A DNA stretch of 64,000 nucleotides from Bacillota bacterium (GTDB taxonomy: Bacteria; Bacillota; Clostridia; Acetivibrionales; DSM-1351): NCBI GenBank assembly GCA_023392075.1, contig JAEVZU010000183.1, positions 1 through 64,000 of the forward strand. Direction: 5' to 3'. How positions within the stretch are numbered: the stretch's first letter is position 1; every line of letters starts with the position of its first letter. A program made the translations under genes and the position numbers. Positions 36,039 through 45,357 of the stretch are shown here, in pieces. The notes under the pieces were generated by a model that ran no database searches, had not been told where the DNA came from, and saw nothing but the letters and a program-made list of their open reading frames with translations.

Positions 36039-36704
36039 TTAATCCGTCTTTTTTGCAAGATGACCATGGGATCCGGTTACATTAAATACAACCCATTCAG
36101 AGATGTTTGTAGCATGGTCACCGATGCGTTCAAGATATTTTACGATAAACATGAAATCCGTAGCCTGTTCAACTGTTTCAGGATTATTCTTCATTATGTT
36201 TATCAGTTCAAGTACTATTTTTGAGAAAAGATCATCAACTTCATCGTCAGCATCACAAACTTCTTTAGCCAGAACAATATCCTGCTTTATATAGGAGTCT
36301 ATTGACCTGATCACCATTTTCTTTGCCAGCTCTGCCATATGTGGAATATCAACCAATGGCTTTATATACTTCATATCGGCCATTCTTATGGTAAGTTCGG
36401 CGATATCCGCCGCATGGTCGGCGATGCGTTCCATATCGGTAATAATTTTCAATGCCGTACTTATGGTTCTTAGATCCTTTGCCAGTGGCTGCTGCCTGGC
36501 GATGAGATTTATACATATCTTTTCAATTCTGCCTTCCAGTTCATCTACCTCATCATCACTCTGGTAAACTTTTCTGGCAAGGTCAATATCCTGCTTTTTC
36601 AGAGCCAGGATGGAGTTCTCGATTGATTGTTCAACCAGGCCGGCCATCTTGACCATTAAATCGTGCAACTGTTCAAGTTCCTTATCAAATGAGTGTCTAA
36701 CCAT
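36039..36704 (-). CDS. phoU: Phosphate signalling protein PhoU
   Basis: 221-residue all-helical cytoplasmic protein made of two three-helix repeats (about 1-110 and 115-215). Each has the metal-binding type motif ERIADHAADIAE / ERIGDHATNISEW. ATG 36704 follows GGAGGTTAAT. PhoU links the Pst transporter to PhoR, keeping the kinase in its off state when phosphate is plentiful. It is 42 bases downstream of pstB and co-transcribed with it. Confidence 0.94.
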   Translation of the reverse strand: MVRHSFDKELEQLHDLMVKMAGLVEQSIENSILALKKQDIDLARKVYQSDDEVDELEGRIEKICINLIARQQPLAKDLRTISTALKIITDMERIADHAADIAELTIRMADMKYIKPLVDIPHMAELAKKMVIRSIDSYIKQDIVLAKEVCDADDEVDDLFSKIVLELINIMKNNPETVEQATDFMFIVKYLERIGDHATNISEWVVFNVTGSHGHLAKKTD

Positions 36705-36746
36705 ATTAACCTCCATGAGCCGTACAAAAATTAATAAAAAGCTCTC

Positions 36747-37505
36747 TTAACCAAATCTTCCTGTAATGTAGTCTTCAGTTCTCTTATCCTTTGGATTGCT
36801 GAAAAGCTGGTTGGTATTACCAAACTCAACTATTTCACCATGAAGGAAAAATGCAGTTAAATCCGAGATTCTGGCTGCCTGCTGCATATTATGTGTAACT
36901 ATTATAATAGTATAGTTTTGTTTTAATTCTTCAATCAAATCTTCGATTTTAAGAGTTGAAATAGGGTCAAGTGCCGAAGTAGGTTCATCCATCAACACAA
37001 TCTCAGGTTCAACTGCAAGCACCCTGGCAATACATAGACGCTGCTGCTGTCCGCCGGATAGTCCTAAAGCATTTTGCTTGAGTCTGTCTTTGACCTCATC
37101 CCAAAGAGCACTGTTTCTTAAACTATTTTCAACAATATCATCCAATTTTGATTTGGATTTTATACCATGAATTCTAGGTCCGTATGCAATGTTATCATAA
37201 ATAGACATGGGGAATGGATTAGGCTTTTGGAAGACCATTCCAACATTTTTTCTCAACTCAACTATATCATACTCTTTGTAAACATTCAAACCGTCGAAAT
37301 ATACATCTCCTGTGATTTTGACGTTGGATATGAGGTCGTTCATTCTGTTAAGTGTTTTTAAAAATGTTGATTTTCCACAGCCCGAGGGACCGATAAAAGC
37401 GGTTACCTGATTACTGGGAATATTAATTGATACATCCTTTAAAGCATGAAGATCACCGTAAAAAAGATTCAAATTTTTGGTTGTTATTCTATAATCATTT
37501 GTCAT
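36747..37505 (-). CDS. pstB: Phosphate ABC transporter ATPase PstB
   Basis: 252-residue ATP-binding subunit: Walker A GPSGCGKST (39-47), Q-loop in VGMVFQKPNPFPMSIYDN, signature LSGGQQQRL, Walker B IVLMDEPTSALDP, switch His in IIVTHNMQQ. The PNPFPMSIYDN and SALDPISTLKIE blocks are specific to PstB. It is the only ABC ATPase in the window and serves phosphate, not sugar, import. It is divergent from pstC with a phased Pho box upstream. Confidence 0.96.
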   Translation of the reverse strand: MTNDYRITTKNLNLFYGDLHALKDVSINIPSNQVTAFIGPSGCGKSTFLKTLNRMNDLISNVKITGDVYFDGLNVYKEYDIVELRKNVGMVFQKPNPFPMSIYDNIAYGPRIHGIKSKSKLDDIVENSLRNSALWDEVKDRLKQNALGLSGGQQQRLCIARVLAVEPEIVLMDEPTSALDPISTLKIEDLIEELKQNYTIIIVTHNMQQAARISDLTAFFLHGEIVEFGNTNQLFSNPKDKRTEDYITGRFG

Positions 37506-37560
37506 AATCGTAATCCTCTATCTTAATTTATTATTGAGTATTTTAATCATAACAACACTT

Positions 37561-37599
37561 TTTTAATGCAGGTTTAAATCTATGTTAACTTGATGTTAA
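37561..37599 (-). promoter_or_regulatory. Pho box upstream of pstB-phoU-phoP-phoR
   Basis: Four hexamers in exact 11-bp phase. On the minus strand: TTAACA (37599-37594), TTAACA (37588-37583), TTAAAC (37577-37572), TTAAAA (37566-37561). This matches the TT(A/T)ACA direct repeats bound by PhoP dimers in Bacillus-type Pho regulons. It lies about 55-95 bases before pstB. Confidence 0.82.
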
Positions 37600-37740
37600 T
37601 AATAATTTACGTTAATAAATCACTTAATTAGGATTTAATTCATATTATCCGCACAAATCGGCAATTTACTCTTGTTTATTTTTTTTACAAAACAATAATT
37701 TAATCATGTTTGGCTAAAAATAGTTTTAATACTGTTTCAC

Positions 37741-37778
37741 TTAACATTTTATTAACACTGGCTTAACAGCAGTTTACT
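37741..37778 (+). promoter_or_regulatory. Pho box upstream of pstC-pstA
   Basis: TTAACA at 37741, 37752 and 37763, and TTTACT at 37773: spacing 11, 11 and 10 bases. A -10 candidate TATGAT (37804-37809) or TATTAT (37801) follows about 22 bases later, with pstC starting at 37831. The layout of a PhoP-activated promoter. Confidence 0.87.
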
Positions 37779-37830
37779 TTTTGCTTTTTTTCATTAATGC
37801 TATTATGATGTTGTGAGGGAGGGCTCAAAA

Positions 37831-38763
37831 ATGACTCAGAGCGTGAATACGGCACAAAACAGAAAAGCTGCCAATACAAGAATTAAAAGAATGAAGCTTT
37901 CAAATACCATAGCAAAAAATATATTTTTCCTGTTTGCTATTATAACCATTTTAACTACATTAGGAATTATAATATCACTGCTTAGAGATTCAGTCGGGTT
38001 CTTTACCGAAATATCTATAAAGGACTTCTTATTTGGAAGGGTATGGACACCTCTTTTCAGTGAGCCCCAGTTTGGAGTTCTTCCGCTTGTGTGCGGAACG
38101 CTTCTTATTACATTAATATCAGCTGTTATCTCAGTGCCCATAGGTCTTTTAACGGCAATATACCTGAGTGAATATGCAAACAGAAAGGTGAGGAAGGTTA
38201 TAAAGCCTATTCTGGAAGTACTTGCAGGGATTCCCTCCATTGTTTTCGGTTATTTTGCATTAACGGCAATAACTCCCTTTTTAAAACAAATAATACCGCA
38301 AACAGAGATTTTTAATGCATTGAGTGCGAGTATAGCGGTTGGAGTTATGACAATACCTCTGGTATCTTCGCTCAGCGAAGACGCATTAAGGGCAGTACCG
38401 GACAGCTTAAGACAGGGGGCGCTGGCATTGGGTTCCACAAAGATGGAGACCTCACTGAAAGTGGTGGTGCCCGCTGCCATTTCAGGAATATCTGCCTCGT
38501 TTGTTTTGGCAGTTTCAAGGGCAATAGGCGAAACAATGATTGTAACTATTGCAGCCGGTGCCAGACCAAACCTGACCTTTAATCCGCTGCAGAGCGTACA
38601 GACAATGACATCGTTTATAGTACAGGCAAGCCAGGGAGATAATCCCCATGGCACGGTAGGATATTATTCACTTTTTGCTGTAGGTTTGCTGTTGTTCCTT
38701 ATAACTCTCGGACTTAATATTCTCTCTCACCACATTGTTGACAAATACCGAAAGGAATATTAA
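37831..38763 (+). CDS. pstC: Phosphate ABC permease PstC
   Basis: 310-residue membrane protein. ATG 37831 is favoured by GGGAGGG seven bases upstream; GTG 37813 would lie before that site. Six membrane segments, the first about residues 30-52. Typical PstC blocks: EYANRKVRKVIKPILEVLAGIPSIVFGYFAL and SRAIGETMIVTIAAGA. Forms the channel with PstA. It is 40 bases upstream of pstA and controlled by the Pho box at 37741. Confidence 0.95.
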   Translation: MTQSVNTAQNRKAANTRIKRMKLSNTIAKNIFFLFAIITILTTLGIIISLLRDSVGFFTEISIKDFLFGRVWTPLFSEPQFGVLPLVCGTLLITLISAVISVPIGLLTAIYLSEYANRKVRKVIKPILEVLAGIPSIVFGYFALTAITPFLKQIIPQTEIFNALSASIAVGVMTIPLVSSLSEDALRAVPDSLRQGALALGSTKMETSLKVVVPAAISGISASFVLAVSRAIGETMIVTIAAGARPNLTFNPLQSVQTMTSFIVQASQGDNPHGTVGYYSLFAVGLLLFLITLGLNILSHHIVDKYRKEY

Positions 38764-38803
38764 AACAGGGTTAAAATAATTGAGTTAGTTTTGGAGGCGT
38801 CAA

Positions 38804-39658
38804 ATGAATTATGTTAAATATAGAAAACTAAAAAATTCAATCTTTCATGGTGTAATATTTTGTATTACATTGATTGGGATTGTTGTTCTGGCAATACTGT
38901 TAATTGACATAATCAGAAGGGGAGTTCCTTTTCTGACCAAAACCTTTTTTACCAACTTCCCTTCAAGATTCCCCAATAAGGCAGGTATCCTTCCGGGTAT
39001 TGTGGGGAGTATAAATATTATTCTGCTTACTATAGCTTTTGCTGTTCCGATTGGGTTGGGTACTGCAGTATATCTTGAAGAATATGCAAAAAGCAACAGA
39101 CTCACAAAATTTATTAAAATAAATATATCAAACCTTTCGGGAACTCCGTCAATTGTTTATGGTTTGCTTGGCCTGGCAGTCTTTGTGAGAACTTTGGGGT
39201 TTGGCAAGAGTATATTGTCAGGTGCGCTGACAATGTCACTTGTTGTACTTCCCATAGTTATAGTTTCTTCTCAGGAGGCCATCAAGGCAGTGCCCCAGTA
39301 TTTAAGACATGGTTCCTATGCTCTTGGGGCTACAAAATGGCAGACTATAAGAAAGATAGTCATACCGTCGGCACTGCCCGGTATTTTTACCGGTGTCATA
39401 CTTTCAGTTTCAAGAGCTCTGGGTGAAAGTGCTCCTTTATTGATGGTGGGTGCGGCAACCTATGTTTCAAAGCTTCCGGATAGTGTTTTTTCAGTTTTTA
39501 CGGCGCTGCCGCTCCAGATATATTATTGGATGGGGCTTCCTAAAGAGGATTTCAAGGATCTGGCTGCAGCAGGTATCATCGTACTTTTGGCAATATTGCT
39601 TACAACTAACGCAATAACGATTGTATTAAGAAACAAATATCAGAGATCCATTGAGTAA
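38804..39658 (+). CDS. pstA: Phosphate ABC permease PstA
   Basis: 284-residue membrane protein with six segments. PstA blocks include EEYAKSNRLTKFIKINISNLSGTPSIVYGLLGL and SRALGESAPLLMVGAA. TTGGAGG lies seven bases before the ATG. Co-transcribed with pstC. A terminator follows, so pstS is expressed separately. Confidence 0.95.
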   Translation: MNYVKYRKLKNSIFHGVIFCITLIGIVVLAILLIDIIRRGVPFLTKTFFTNFPSRFPNKAGILPGIVGSINIILLTIAFAVPIGLGTAVYLEEYAKSNRLTKFIKINISNLSGTPSIVYGLLGLAVFVRTLGFGKSILSGALTMSLVVLPIVIVSSQEAIKAVPQYLRHGSYALGATKWQTIRKIVIPSALPGIFTGVILSVSRALGESAPLLMVGAATYVSKLPDSVFSVFTALPLQIYYWMGLPKEDFKDLAAAGIIVLLAILLTTNAITIVLRNKYQRSIE

Positions 39659-39723
39659 AACAACATTCAGGAAAATTGTCAAAAATATTAAATGCACAGT
39701 AAAACTGAAAAACTATTATTGAG

Positions 39724-39769
39724 AAAGGTACTGCAAACTGCCGGATATGGCAGATGCAGTACCTTTTTT
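39724..39769 (+). terminator. Terminator after pstA
   Basis: AAAGGTACTGCA (39724-39735) / TGCAGTACCTTT (39755-39766) with an inner CTGCC/GGCAG stem, ending in TTTTTT. It separates pstCA from pstS. Confidence 0.85.
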
Positions 39770-39883
39770 AACAAACAGTTTCAGAGGAACGTAAAGTTCC
39801 ATTTGAAAAAATATATATAAACATATAACTTCATTTCTATTATATTGTATTGTCTGGTTATATATTTTTGTTTGTCCGTATTG

Positions 39884-39920
39884 TTAAGCTTTCTTAATGT
39901 GTAATTAACAATAGTTAACC
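39884..39920 (+). promoter_or_regulatory. Pho box upstream of pstS
   Basis: Four hexamers TTAAGC (39884), TTAATG (39894), TTAACA (39905), TTAACC (39915) with 10-11-base spacing, followed by TATAAT at 39951. It gives the phosphate-binding protein its own PhoP-responsive promoter, in line with the need for excess binding protein over channel. Confidence 0.8.
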
Positions 39921-40046
39921 AAAACAAAATACTCTCTTTAAAAACCACTAATATAATGAAAATGTAGTAAATAGAAAGCAGTAAAAATTATAAAAATCTG
40001 CTTACTTAGGAATAATAAAAAAATGATTACTAGTGGAGGTTTCAAA

Positions 40047-41057
40047 ATGAGAAATTCCGTATTAATGAAAAGAATAACAGCTTTAGCATTAGGCTTGGCC
40101 TTGACAGCAACAGTTGCAGGATGTGGAAGCAGTGCAAATAACGCAGACAGTTCCACAAGCAGTGCTGAGAATACTTCGGCGGCAAGCAGTTCGGCAGCAG
40201 CCAGCTCATCGGCGGAAAGCACAGCTGAAAAACTCGGCGGACAGATAGTAATTGATGGTTCCAGTACAGTTTATCCCATAACGATGGCAGTTGCGGAAGA
40301 GTTTAAAAATGAACAGCCAGATGTTGAAGTTTCAGTAGCAATGTCAGGAACCGGCGGAGGCATGAAGAAGTTTGTTGCAGGTGAAATCGACATATGTGAT
40401 GCCTCAAGACCAATAAAGCAGGAAGAGATAGATCAGGCAAAAGCAAAAGGTATAGATTTTGTTGAATTGGAAGTCGCTTATGATGGTATATCAGTAGTAG
40501 TCAACAAGGATAATACCTGGGCTGAAACAATTACTACGGCAGAGCTTAACAAAATATGGGCAAAAGACAGCAAGGTTAAGACCTGGAAAGATGTAAATCC
40601 TGCATGGCCGGCAGAACCGCTTAAATTATATGGTCCTGGAACAGATTCCGGTACATTTGAATTTTTTACCGAACAAATCAACAAAAAAGCCAAGGAATCA
40701 AGAACCGACTATACTCCAAGTGAAGATGACAACGTACTTGTACAGGGTATTGCAGGAGATAAGGATGCAATGGGTTATTTCGGATTTGCATACTATGAAG
40801 AAAACCAGGATAAATTGAAGGTCTTAAAAATTGATAACGGAAATGGTCCAATAGAGCCGACAGCTGCAACAATCAAGGATAAAACCTACAGCCCGCTTTC
40901 AAGACCACTCTTCATATATATAAACAAAGCAAAGATGGATCAGCCGCAGGTAAAGGCATTCGTTAAGTATTACATCGATAACGCTGCTACATTATCACAA
41001 GAAGTTGGATATGTTCCTCTTGATAACTATGATGCTATAAAGGAAAAAATAAAATAA
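40047..41057 (+). CDS. pstS: Phosphate-binding lipoprotein PstS
   Basis: 336-residue lipoprotein. ATG 40047 follows TGGAGG. Signal peptide with lipobox TVAGC (Cys26), a Ser/Ala linker (about 30-62), then a phosphate-binding fold: GSSTVYPI, SGTGGGMKKFVAGEIDICDASRPI and YGPGTDSGTFEFFTE, which are the anion-contact loops of PstS. The gene lies after pstCA rather than before pstC as in many operons, with its own Pho box and terminator. Confidence 0.96.
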   Translation: MRNSVLMKRITALALGLALTATVAGCGSSANNADSSTSSAENTSAASSSAAASSSAESTAEKLGGQIVIDGSSTVYPITMAVAEEFKNEQPDVEVSVAMSGTGGGMKKFVAGEIDICDASRPIKQEEIDQAKAKGIDFVELEVAYDGISVVVNKDNTWAETITTAELNKIWAKDSKVKTWKDVNPAWPAEPLKLYGPGTDSGTFEFFTEQINKKAKESRTDYTPSEDDNVLVQGIAGDKDAMGYFGFAYYEENQDKLKVLKIDNGNGPIEPTAATIKDKTYSPLSRPLFIYINKAKMDQPQVKAFVKYYIDNAATLSQEVGYVPLDNYDAIKEKIK

Positions 41058-41072
41058 TAAATTCCTAACCTG

Positions 41073-41119
41073 ATCGTGGTACTTACAAGAGATATTCCTG
41101 TTAAGTACCACGATTTTTT
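41073..41119. terminator. Terminator after pstS
   Basis: Perfect 13-bp stem ATCGTGGTACTTA (41073-41085) / TAAGTACCACGAT (41102-41114), followed by TTTTTA. Confidence 0.88.
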
Positions 41120-41176
41120 ATTGCAAACAATAGTGGCTTGCCACTTTTGTACTATAATCGTATTGGGGAAGATGCT

Positions 41177-43228
41177 ATGAAAATAGGAAAAATTTTAGGA
41201 AATATCACAGCAAAAAAAAATACCCTGAGAACTCAGCTGCTTATTGTATTGATCTCAGTAACCTTAATACCCATAATTGCAATAAGTACTTCTACTTACA
41301 TAACAACTATTGGTAAAATAACCGATCTGTCATTAAATACTCTTAAGACTAATTCATATAATACAAAAAACAATATAGATGTAAAAATAAACAGCATTGA
41401 CAGCATAATAAAAGGAGTCTCCTCCCAGCCTGATTTTCTTGTTGCTCTGGAGATGGTAAACAATTCAAAAAGCCTGGATACAGAGGTTTACAGCAATGTT
41501 CAGATTTCAATGAAAAATGCGGTAGATGGCTCAAACAAACTGGTGGGTGCCATGTACCTCTGTGACAGCAAAGGCGGGATAGTTGCAGCAGGAGCTAAGG
41601 ATTACAAGCAGTTTAAGGATAAATCATTTTATGATCTGAAGCTGTTTGAAGATATAAAGAAATTAAAGGATGGAGTAGTTGTAGGTGAACCTGTTTATTC
41701 CGGGGAGTTGAAAAAACTTGTAATACCTGTGTCAAAACCGGTCAGAAGTCTGGCTGCCTTTTCCGGCAGTATTACGGCACTTGTTGATTACAATAACTTC
41801 TTTACCCTCATATCCAATGCTGATGATAAAAGTGAGATAATTATTCTGGATAAAAATCAGGCTATAATTTATCATCAAAATCAGGAAAAACTGAATACGA
41901 AAATAACTGACCCAAGTTTGAATAAATATTTAGCTGATAGTTCAAATGCAGAACATATAACATACAATGACGGAAATATAAAGAAAGTCATGTATATGAA
42001 TAAATCAGCAGTTACCAGCTGGATCATCTGTGCACAGACCGAATATTCGGCCGTAATGTCCTCTGTAAAACAATATGTTCTGGTAATATCCATAGTTATA
42101 TTATTGACTCTGGCTATAACTCTGCTTGTTTCAATTATATATTCAAAGTATATATCAAAACCCGTAGTTGAACTGGCAAAGCAAATGAAGAAAATTGAGG
42201 AAGGCAGCTTTGAAGTAAGCCTTACCGGAAAAAGAGTCAATGTTCAGGAAATCAACAGTCTCAGGGAAAATTTCTATAACATGGCTGTTAACCTTAAAAA
42301 CCTTATTTTGAATATAAGTTCTGCCAGCAATGAAATTGATGGCATGTCGAGTGTAATGTATGAGGCTTCCTGCAGTTCTATAGAACAAACGGAAAATACA
42401 CGGCTGTCGGTGAATAAAATAAATGAAAACATTAAAAAGCAGGCTGAAGATACAAACCTTGTTGCCGGCGGAATCGACAGTCTTGCAGCTCAGATTGCAA
42501 CCTCAAGGGAATTGTCACAAAATGTTTACGGTTATCTGGACTTATTGAATAAATCCGCCGAAAATGGCAAGATTCAAATTGACAGTCTGGAATCGATATC
42601 CGGAGAAAATCTTAAAAATACAAATATGATGAAAGATGCTGTGTTGCAGCTGCAGTTACAGATGAAGCAGATAAATAATGTAACTGACACAATTCACAAT
42701 ATAGCAAAGCAAACGCATCTGCTTTCCCTTAACGCAACTATAGAAGCCTCCAGAGCAGGAGCCGCGGGTAAAGGTTTCTCCGTAGTAGCTCAGGAGATAA
42801 AGAGTCTTTCCGAACAGACCAATGTACAGACAGGTGCCATTAGAAATATGCTGGACGGCATAGTGAAAAATACCTATCTCCTGGTAGATACGTTTAAAGA
42901 GGTAAGTGAGGGGACGGACTCGCAAAGTAAATCCGTCAGCCGGACCAAACAGAGCTTTACAGAAATAGCGGGCTGCATTGAGAATATAAACCGCCAGCTG
43001 TTTAATATCAACGATTATCTCCAGGAGATGGATTCTCAGAAAAACAATCTCGTACAGCTGGTGAATCATATAAATGTGTCTGCTGCTGAGATTGCAGCAG
43101 GTTCAAACCAGGTGCAAAGCTATACCGAAGAGCAGCAGCTATCTGTCAACAAACTGCATGATGATTCAGACAAATTTAAAAATTTAGCAGGTACGCTGAA
43201 AAAGTCAGTTGAGATATTCAAGGTTTAG
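41177..43228 (+). CDS. Methyl-accepting chemotaxis protein
   Basis: 683-residue transmembrane chemoreceptor. ATG 41177 is chosen for GGGGAAG upstream. First membrane helix about 20-45, extracellular dCache-like sensor domain (about 50-285), second helix about 295-320, HAMP, then a long coiled-coil signalling domain with the conserved tip block HNIAKQTHLLSLNATIEASRAGAAGKGFSVVAQEIKSL (in two parts around residue 510). The ligand is unknown. A cheW gene lies convergently just downstream, so a local chemotaxis unit is possible. Confidence 0.92.
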   Translation: MKIGKILGNITAKKNTLRTQLLIVLISVTLIPIIAISTSTYITTIGKITDLSLNTLKTNSYNTKNNIDVKINSIDSIIKGVSSQPDFLVALEMVNNSKSLDTEVYSNVQISMKNAVDGSNKLVGAMYLCDSKGGIVAAGAKDYKQFKDKSFYDLKLFEDIKKLKDGVVVGEPVYSGELKKLVIPVSKPVRSLAAFSGSITALVDYNNFFTLISNADDKSEIIILDKNQAIIYHQNQEKLNTKITDPSLNKYLADSSNAEHITYNDGNIKKVMYMNKSAVTSWIICAQTEYSAVMSSVKQYVLVISIVILLTLAITLLVSIIYSKYISKPVVELAKQMKKIEEGSFEVSLTGKRVNVQEINSLRENFYNMAVNLKNLILNISSASNEIDGMSSVMYEASCSSIEQTENTRLSVNKINENIKKQAEDTNLVAGGIDSLAAQIATSRELSQNVYGYLDLLNKSAENGKIQIDSLESISGENLKNTNMMKDAVLQLQLQMKQINNVTDTIHNIAKQTHLLSLNATIEASRAGAAGKGFSVVAQEIKSLSEQTNVQTGAIRNMLDGIVKNTYLLVDTFKEVSEGTDSQSKSVSRTKQSFTEIAGCIENINRQLFNINDYLQEMDSQKNNLVQLVNHINVSAAEIAAGSNQVQSYTEEQQLSVNKLHDDSDKFKNLAGTLKKSVEIFKV

Positions 43229-43316
43229 CGGAACAAGGCGGCAAAGCTGCTTTGTTTCAGCGGCAGCTCAAAATCCAGGATCACTGCAGAGAGAGTGGCA
43301 TTCATTGCACAACAAA

Positions 43317-43356
43317 AAACGCCTCGTTTTCCGGTTGGAAACGTTGCGTTTTTTTT
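43317..43356. terminator. Terminator between convergent MCP and cheW genes
   Basis: Stem AACGC...CGTTTTCC (43318-43332) / GGAAACG...GCGTT (43337-43350) with a loop GGTT and a run of T after it; A-rich before it, so it can serve both genes. Confidence 0.7.
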
Positions 43357-43368
43357 AATATGGTTCAA

Positions 43369-43785
43369 TTATTTTTCAAAAAGTTTATCCAGGTCAAGTA
43401 TAAGTACTATTTTACCTTCCCTCTCAACAAGTCCGCTGAAGAATTTGCCTGAAAGACCGGAAATAAGCTCGGGAGCGGGTTTTATACCGGAGTCCTCGGC
43501 ACTGAATATTTCACTTACTTCATCAACAAGCAGGCCGACCATGGACTGGTGGTTCAAAATAATTATACGGGTATTTTCGTCAAAATCAATAGGCTGATAT
43601 CCGAATTTTTTTCTGAGGTTAAAGACTGTATGAACTTTACCTCTAAGGTTAATCAAACCTTCAATATAAACCGGTGTATCAGGTACTTTATAAATATCGC
43701 TAACCTTTTCGATGATATTTACATGGTTGATATTAATAGCAAATATTTCATTATTAACTTTAAACAAAACCAATTGTGTTGACAT
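43369..43785 (-). CDS. cheW: CheW-like chemotaxis adaptor
   Basis: 138-residue single-domain adaptor. ATG 43785 is chosen because GAGGGGG lies eight bases upstream. CheW fold blocks: LVLFKVNNEIFAININHVNIIEK, VYIEGLINLRGKVHTVFNLRKKFG and VGLLVDEVSEIF. Such proteins couple chemoreceptors to CheA. The only neighbour of this class is the receptor at 41177; no cheA is in the window. Confidence 0.92.
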   Translation of the reverse strand: MSTQLVLFKVNNEIFAININHVNIIEKVSDIYKVPDTPVYIEGLINLRGKVHTVFNLRKKFGYQPIDFDENTRIIILNHQSMVGLLVDEVSEIFSAEDSGIKPAPELISGLSGKFFSGLVEREGKIVLILDLDKLFEK

Positions 43786-43893
43786 CAGCAATACCCCCTC
43801 AGTAAAAAACTACTATTTAAAATACATTATATCAGTATTACAAAATTTCGGCAATTATTTTTGTAGTATTTTGTAGTATAATATACTTTACTG

Positions 43894-45096
43894 TTAACTT
43901 CTGTAACTTCCATTTATTTTAACGTAGTCATATGAGAAATCACAGGTCCACATTCTATCCGAAATCTTTCCTTTTTTCAGATTAATTTTAATAGTTATTT
44001 CCTTTTGCTTCAGTATCTGCTTTGCGGCTGCTTCATCAAAATCCACAGCCGTACCGTTTCTGCATACCAGGATATTACCGATTTGTATATCTGTCAGGTT
44101 TGGGTCAAAAGAGGCTCCTGAATAGCCTGTTGCGGTTATTATTCTGCCCCAGTTTGCATCTTCGCCGAAAATAGCTGTCTTGACCAGGGGAGATTTTGCA
44201 ACTGCACTTACAACTTTATAAGCATCTTCTTCATCAGCAGCTCCGTCAACTATTATTTCTACCAGTTTGGTTGCTCCCTCACCGTCCTTGGCCATCAACC
44301 TGGCAAGATAAGTGCAGACGAACATGAGTGCATCCACAAATTTTGAATATTCGTAATCATCCTTAACGATTGCATCGTTATCTGCAAAGCCATTGGCAAG
44401 AACGAAAACAGAGTCACAAACACTCGTATCACCGTCAACCGAAACTCTGTTGAAGGTTGACTTTACACAGGTCTTTAAGGCCTTGTCCAGCAGACTCCTG
44501 GATATATTGGCATCGGTAGTGATAATGCCGATCATTGTTGCCATGTTTGGGTGAATCATTCCGGAACCTTTGGCCATTCCGCCGATACGAACAGTTTCAC
44601 CCTGTATTTCAATCTCAACGGCGACTTCTTTTTTTAGCAGATCTGTTGTCATAATTGCTTCTTCAGCATCGGAATTTCCGTCCTTGCCGAGGACGTTTAC
44701 TGCCGATCTGATTCCTGATCTGACCGAAGGCATGTTCAATTTGGAACCGATAACACCTGTTGAATTTACAAGTATATCCTCCGGATCACAATGTAATAAT
44801 TCGGCAGTCAGGGCCGTCATTTCCTTTGCGTCCTTATATCCGGTTTCACCGACACAGGCATTTGCATTGCCGCTGTTAATAACAATAGCCCTGGCGATGC
44901 CGTTCTTTATATGCTCCATCGATACTTGAAGGGAATGTCCCTTTACAACATTTGTGGTAAAAACTCCAGATGCCACTGCATTATCTTCCGAACAGACAAT
45001 TGCCAGGTCCTTATTGTTGTTCTTTTTTATTCCACAGGCCACACCGGCAGCCGTATAACCTTTTGGAGCTGTAACTCCGCCTTCAATCACATTCAT
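43894..45096 (-). CDS. argJ: ArgJ, ornithine acetyltransferase / N-acetylglutamate synthase
   Basis: 400-residue arginine-biosynthesis enzyme that transfers acetyl from N-acetylornithine to glutamate. The start is set at 45096 (MNVIEGGVTAPKGY) with GGAGATAAAA upstream; an in-frame extension to 45138 lacks a site. The self-cleavage and nucleophile block KGSGMIHPNMATMIGI, with its Ala-Thr junction, is intact, as is DTSVCDSVFVLANG. No other arg gene is near, which is unusual, because argJ normally sits in argCJBD clusters. A repeat element lies about 165-260 bases upstream. Confidence 0.94.
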   Translation of the reverse strand: MNVIEGGVTAPKGYTAAGVACGIKKNNNKDLAIVCSEDNAVASGVFTTNVVKGHSLQVSMEHIKNGIARAIVINSGNANACVGETGYKDAKEMTALTAELLHCDPEDILVNSTGVIGSKLNMPSVRSGIRSAVNVLGKDGNSDAEEAIMTTDLLKKEVAVEIEIQGETVRIGGMAKGSGMIHPNMATMIGIITTDANISRSLLDKALKTCVKSTFNRVSVDGDTSVCDSVFVLANGFADNDAIVKDDYEYSKFVDALMFVCTYLARLMAKDGEGATKLVEIIVDGAADEEDAYKVVSAVAKSPLVKTAIFGEDANWGRIITATGYSGASFDPNLTDIQIGNILVCRNGTAVDFDEAAAKQILKQKEITIKINLKKGKISDRMWTCDFSYDYVKINGSYRS

Positions 45097-45260
45097 TTTT
45101 ATCTCCATTTCCGACACGGGATAAATCAAATATCCCATATAAAACCAGATCTTTCAGGCTGTATAAGAAACTTCAGAAGTCTCTCCGGGATATTATAAAT
45201 TTATACTCTTGCCTTAATTTAGTTAACTGATACAAATACATATCTAATCCATACAAGCTA

Positions 45261-45357
45261 TATTAACCTCTAAAGCCATTTTATGGCTTTAAACCCCAGC
45301 AACGGCCATAAATTGAAATAAAATTTGTTCAAGCCTCTGCCGCTACAGGCGAGTATA
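45261..45357 (-). repeat. Leader repeat, copy upstream of argJ
   Basis: On the minus strand TATACT is followed by AGAGG..GAACA, then TGGCCG, then a hairpin TAAAGCCAT/ATGGCTTTA (45271-45291) and GAGGTTAATA. The same order with closely similar bases occurs on the plus strand at 50901-50990 directly before gph. Here a very short frame (ATG GAT TAG) follows instead of a gene, and argJ begins about 165 bases later. Confidence 0.6.

Larger units (their letters stand above)
37506..37830. other. Divergent pstB/pstC control region
   Basis: 325 bases between two divergent Pho-regulon operons. It carries one four-repeat Pho box on each strand (37561-37599 and 37741-37778) and otherwise A/T-rich DNA without a gene. 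Confidence 0.85.
39659..40046. other. pstA-pstS intergenic region
   Basis: 388 bases holding the pstA terminator (39724-39769), a small hairpin GGAAC/GTTCC (39785-39799), a third Pho box (39884-39920) and a TATAAT (39951-39956). No gene. Confidence 0.8.
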
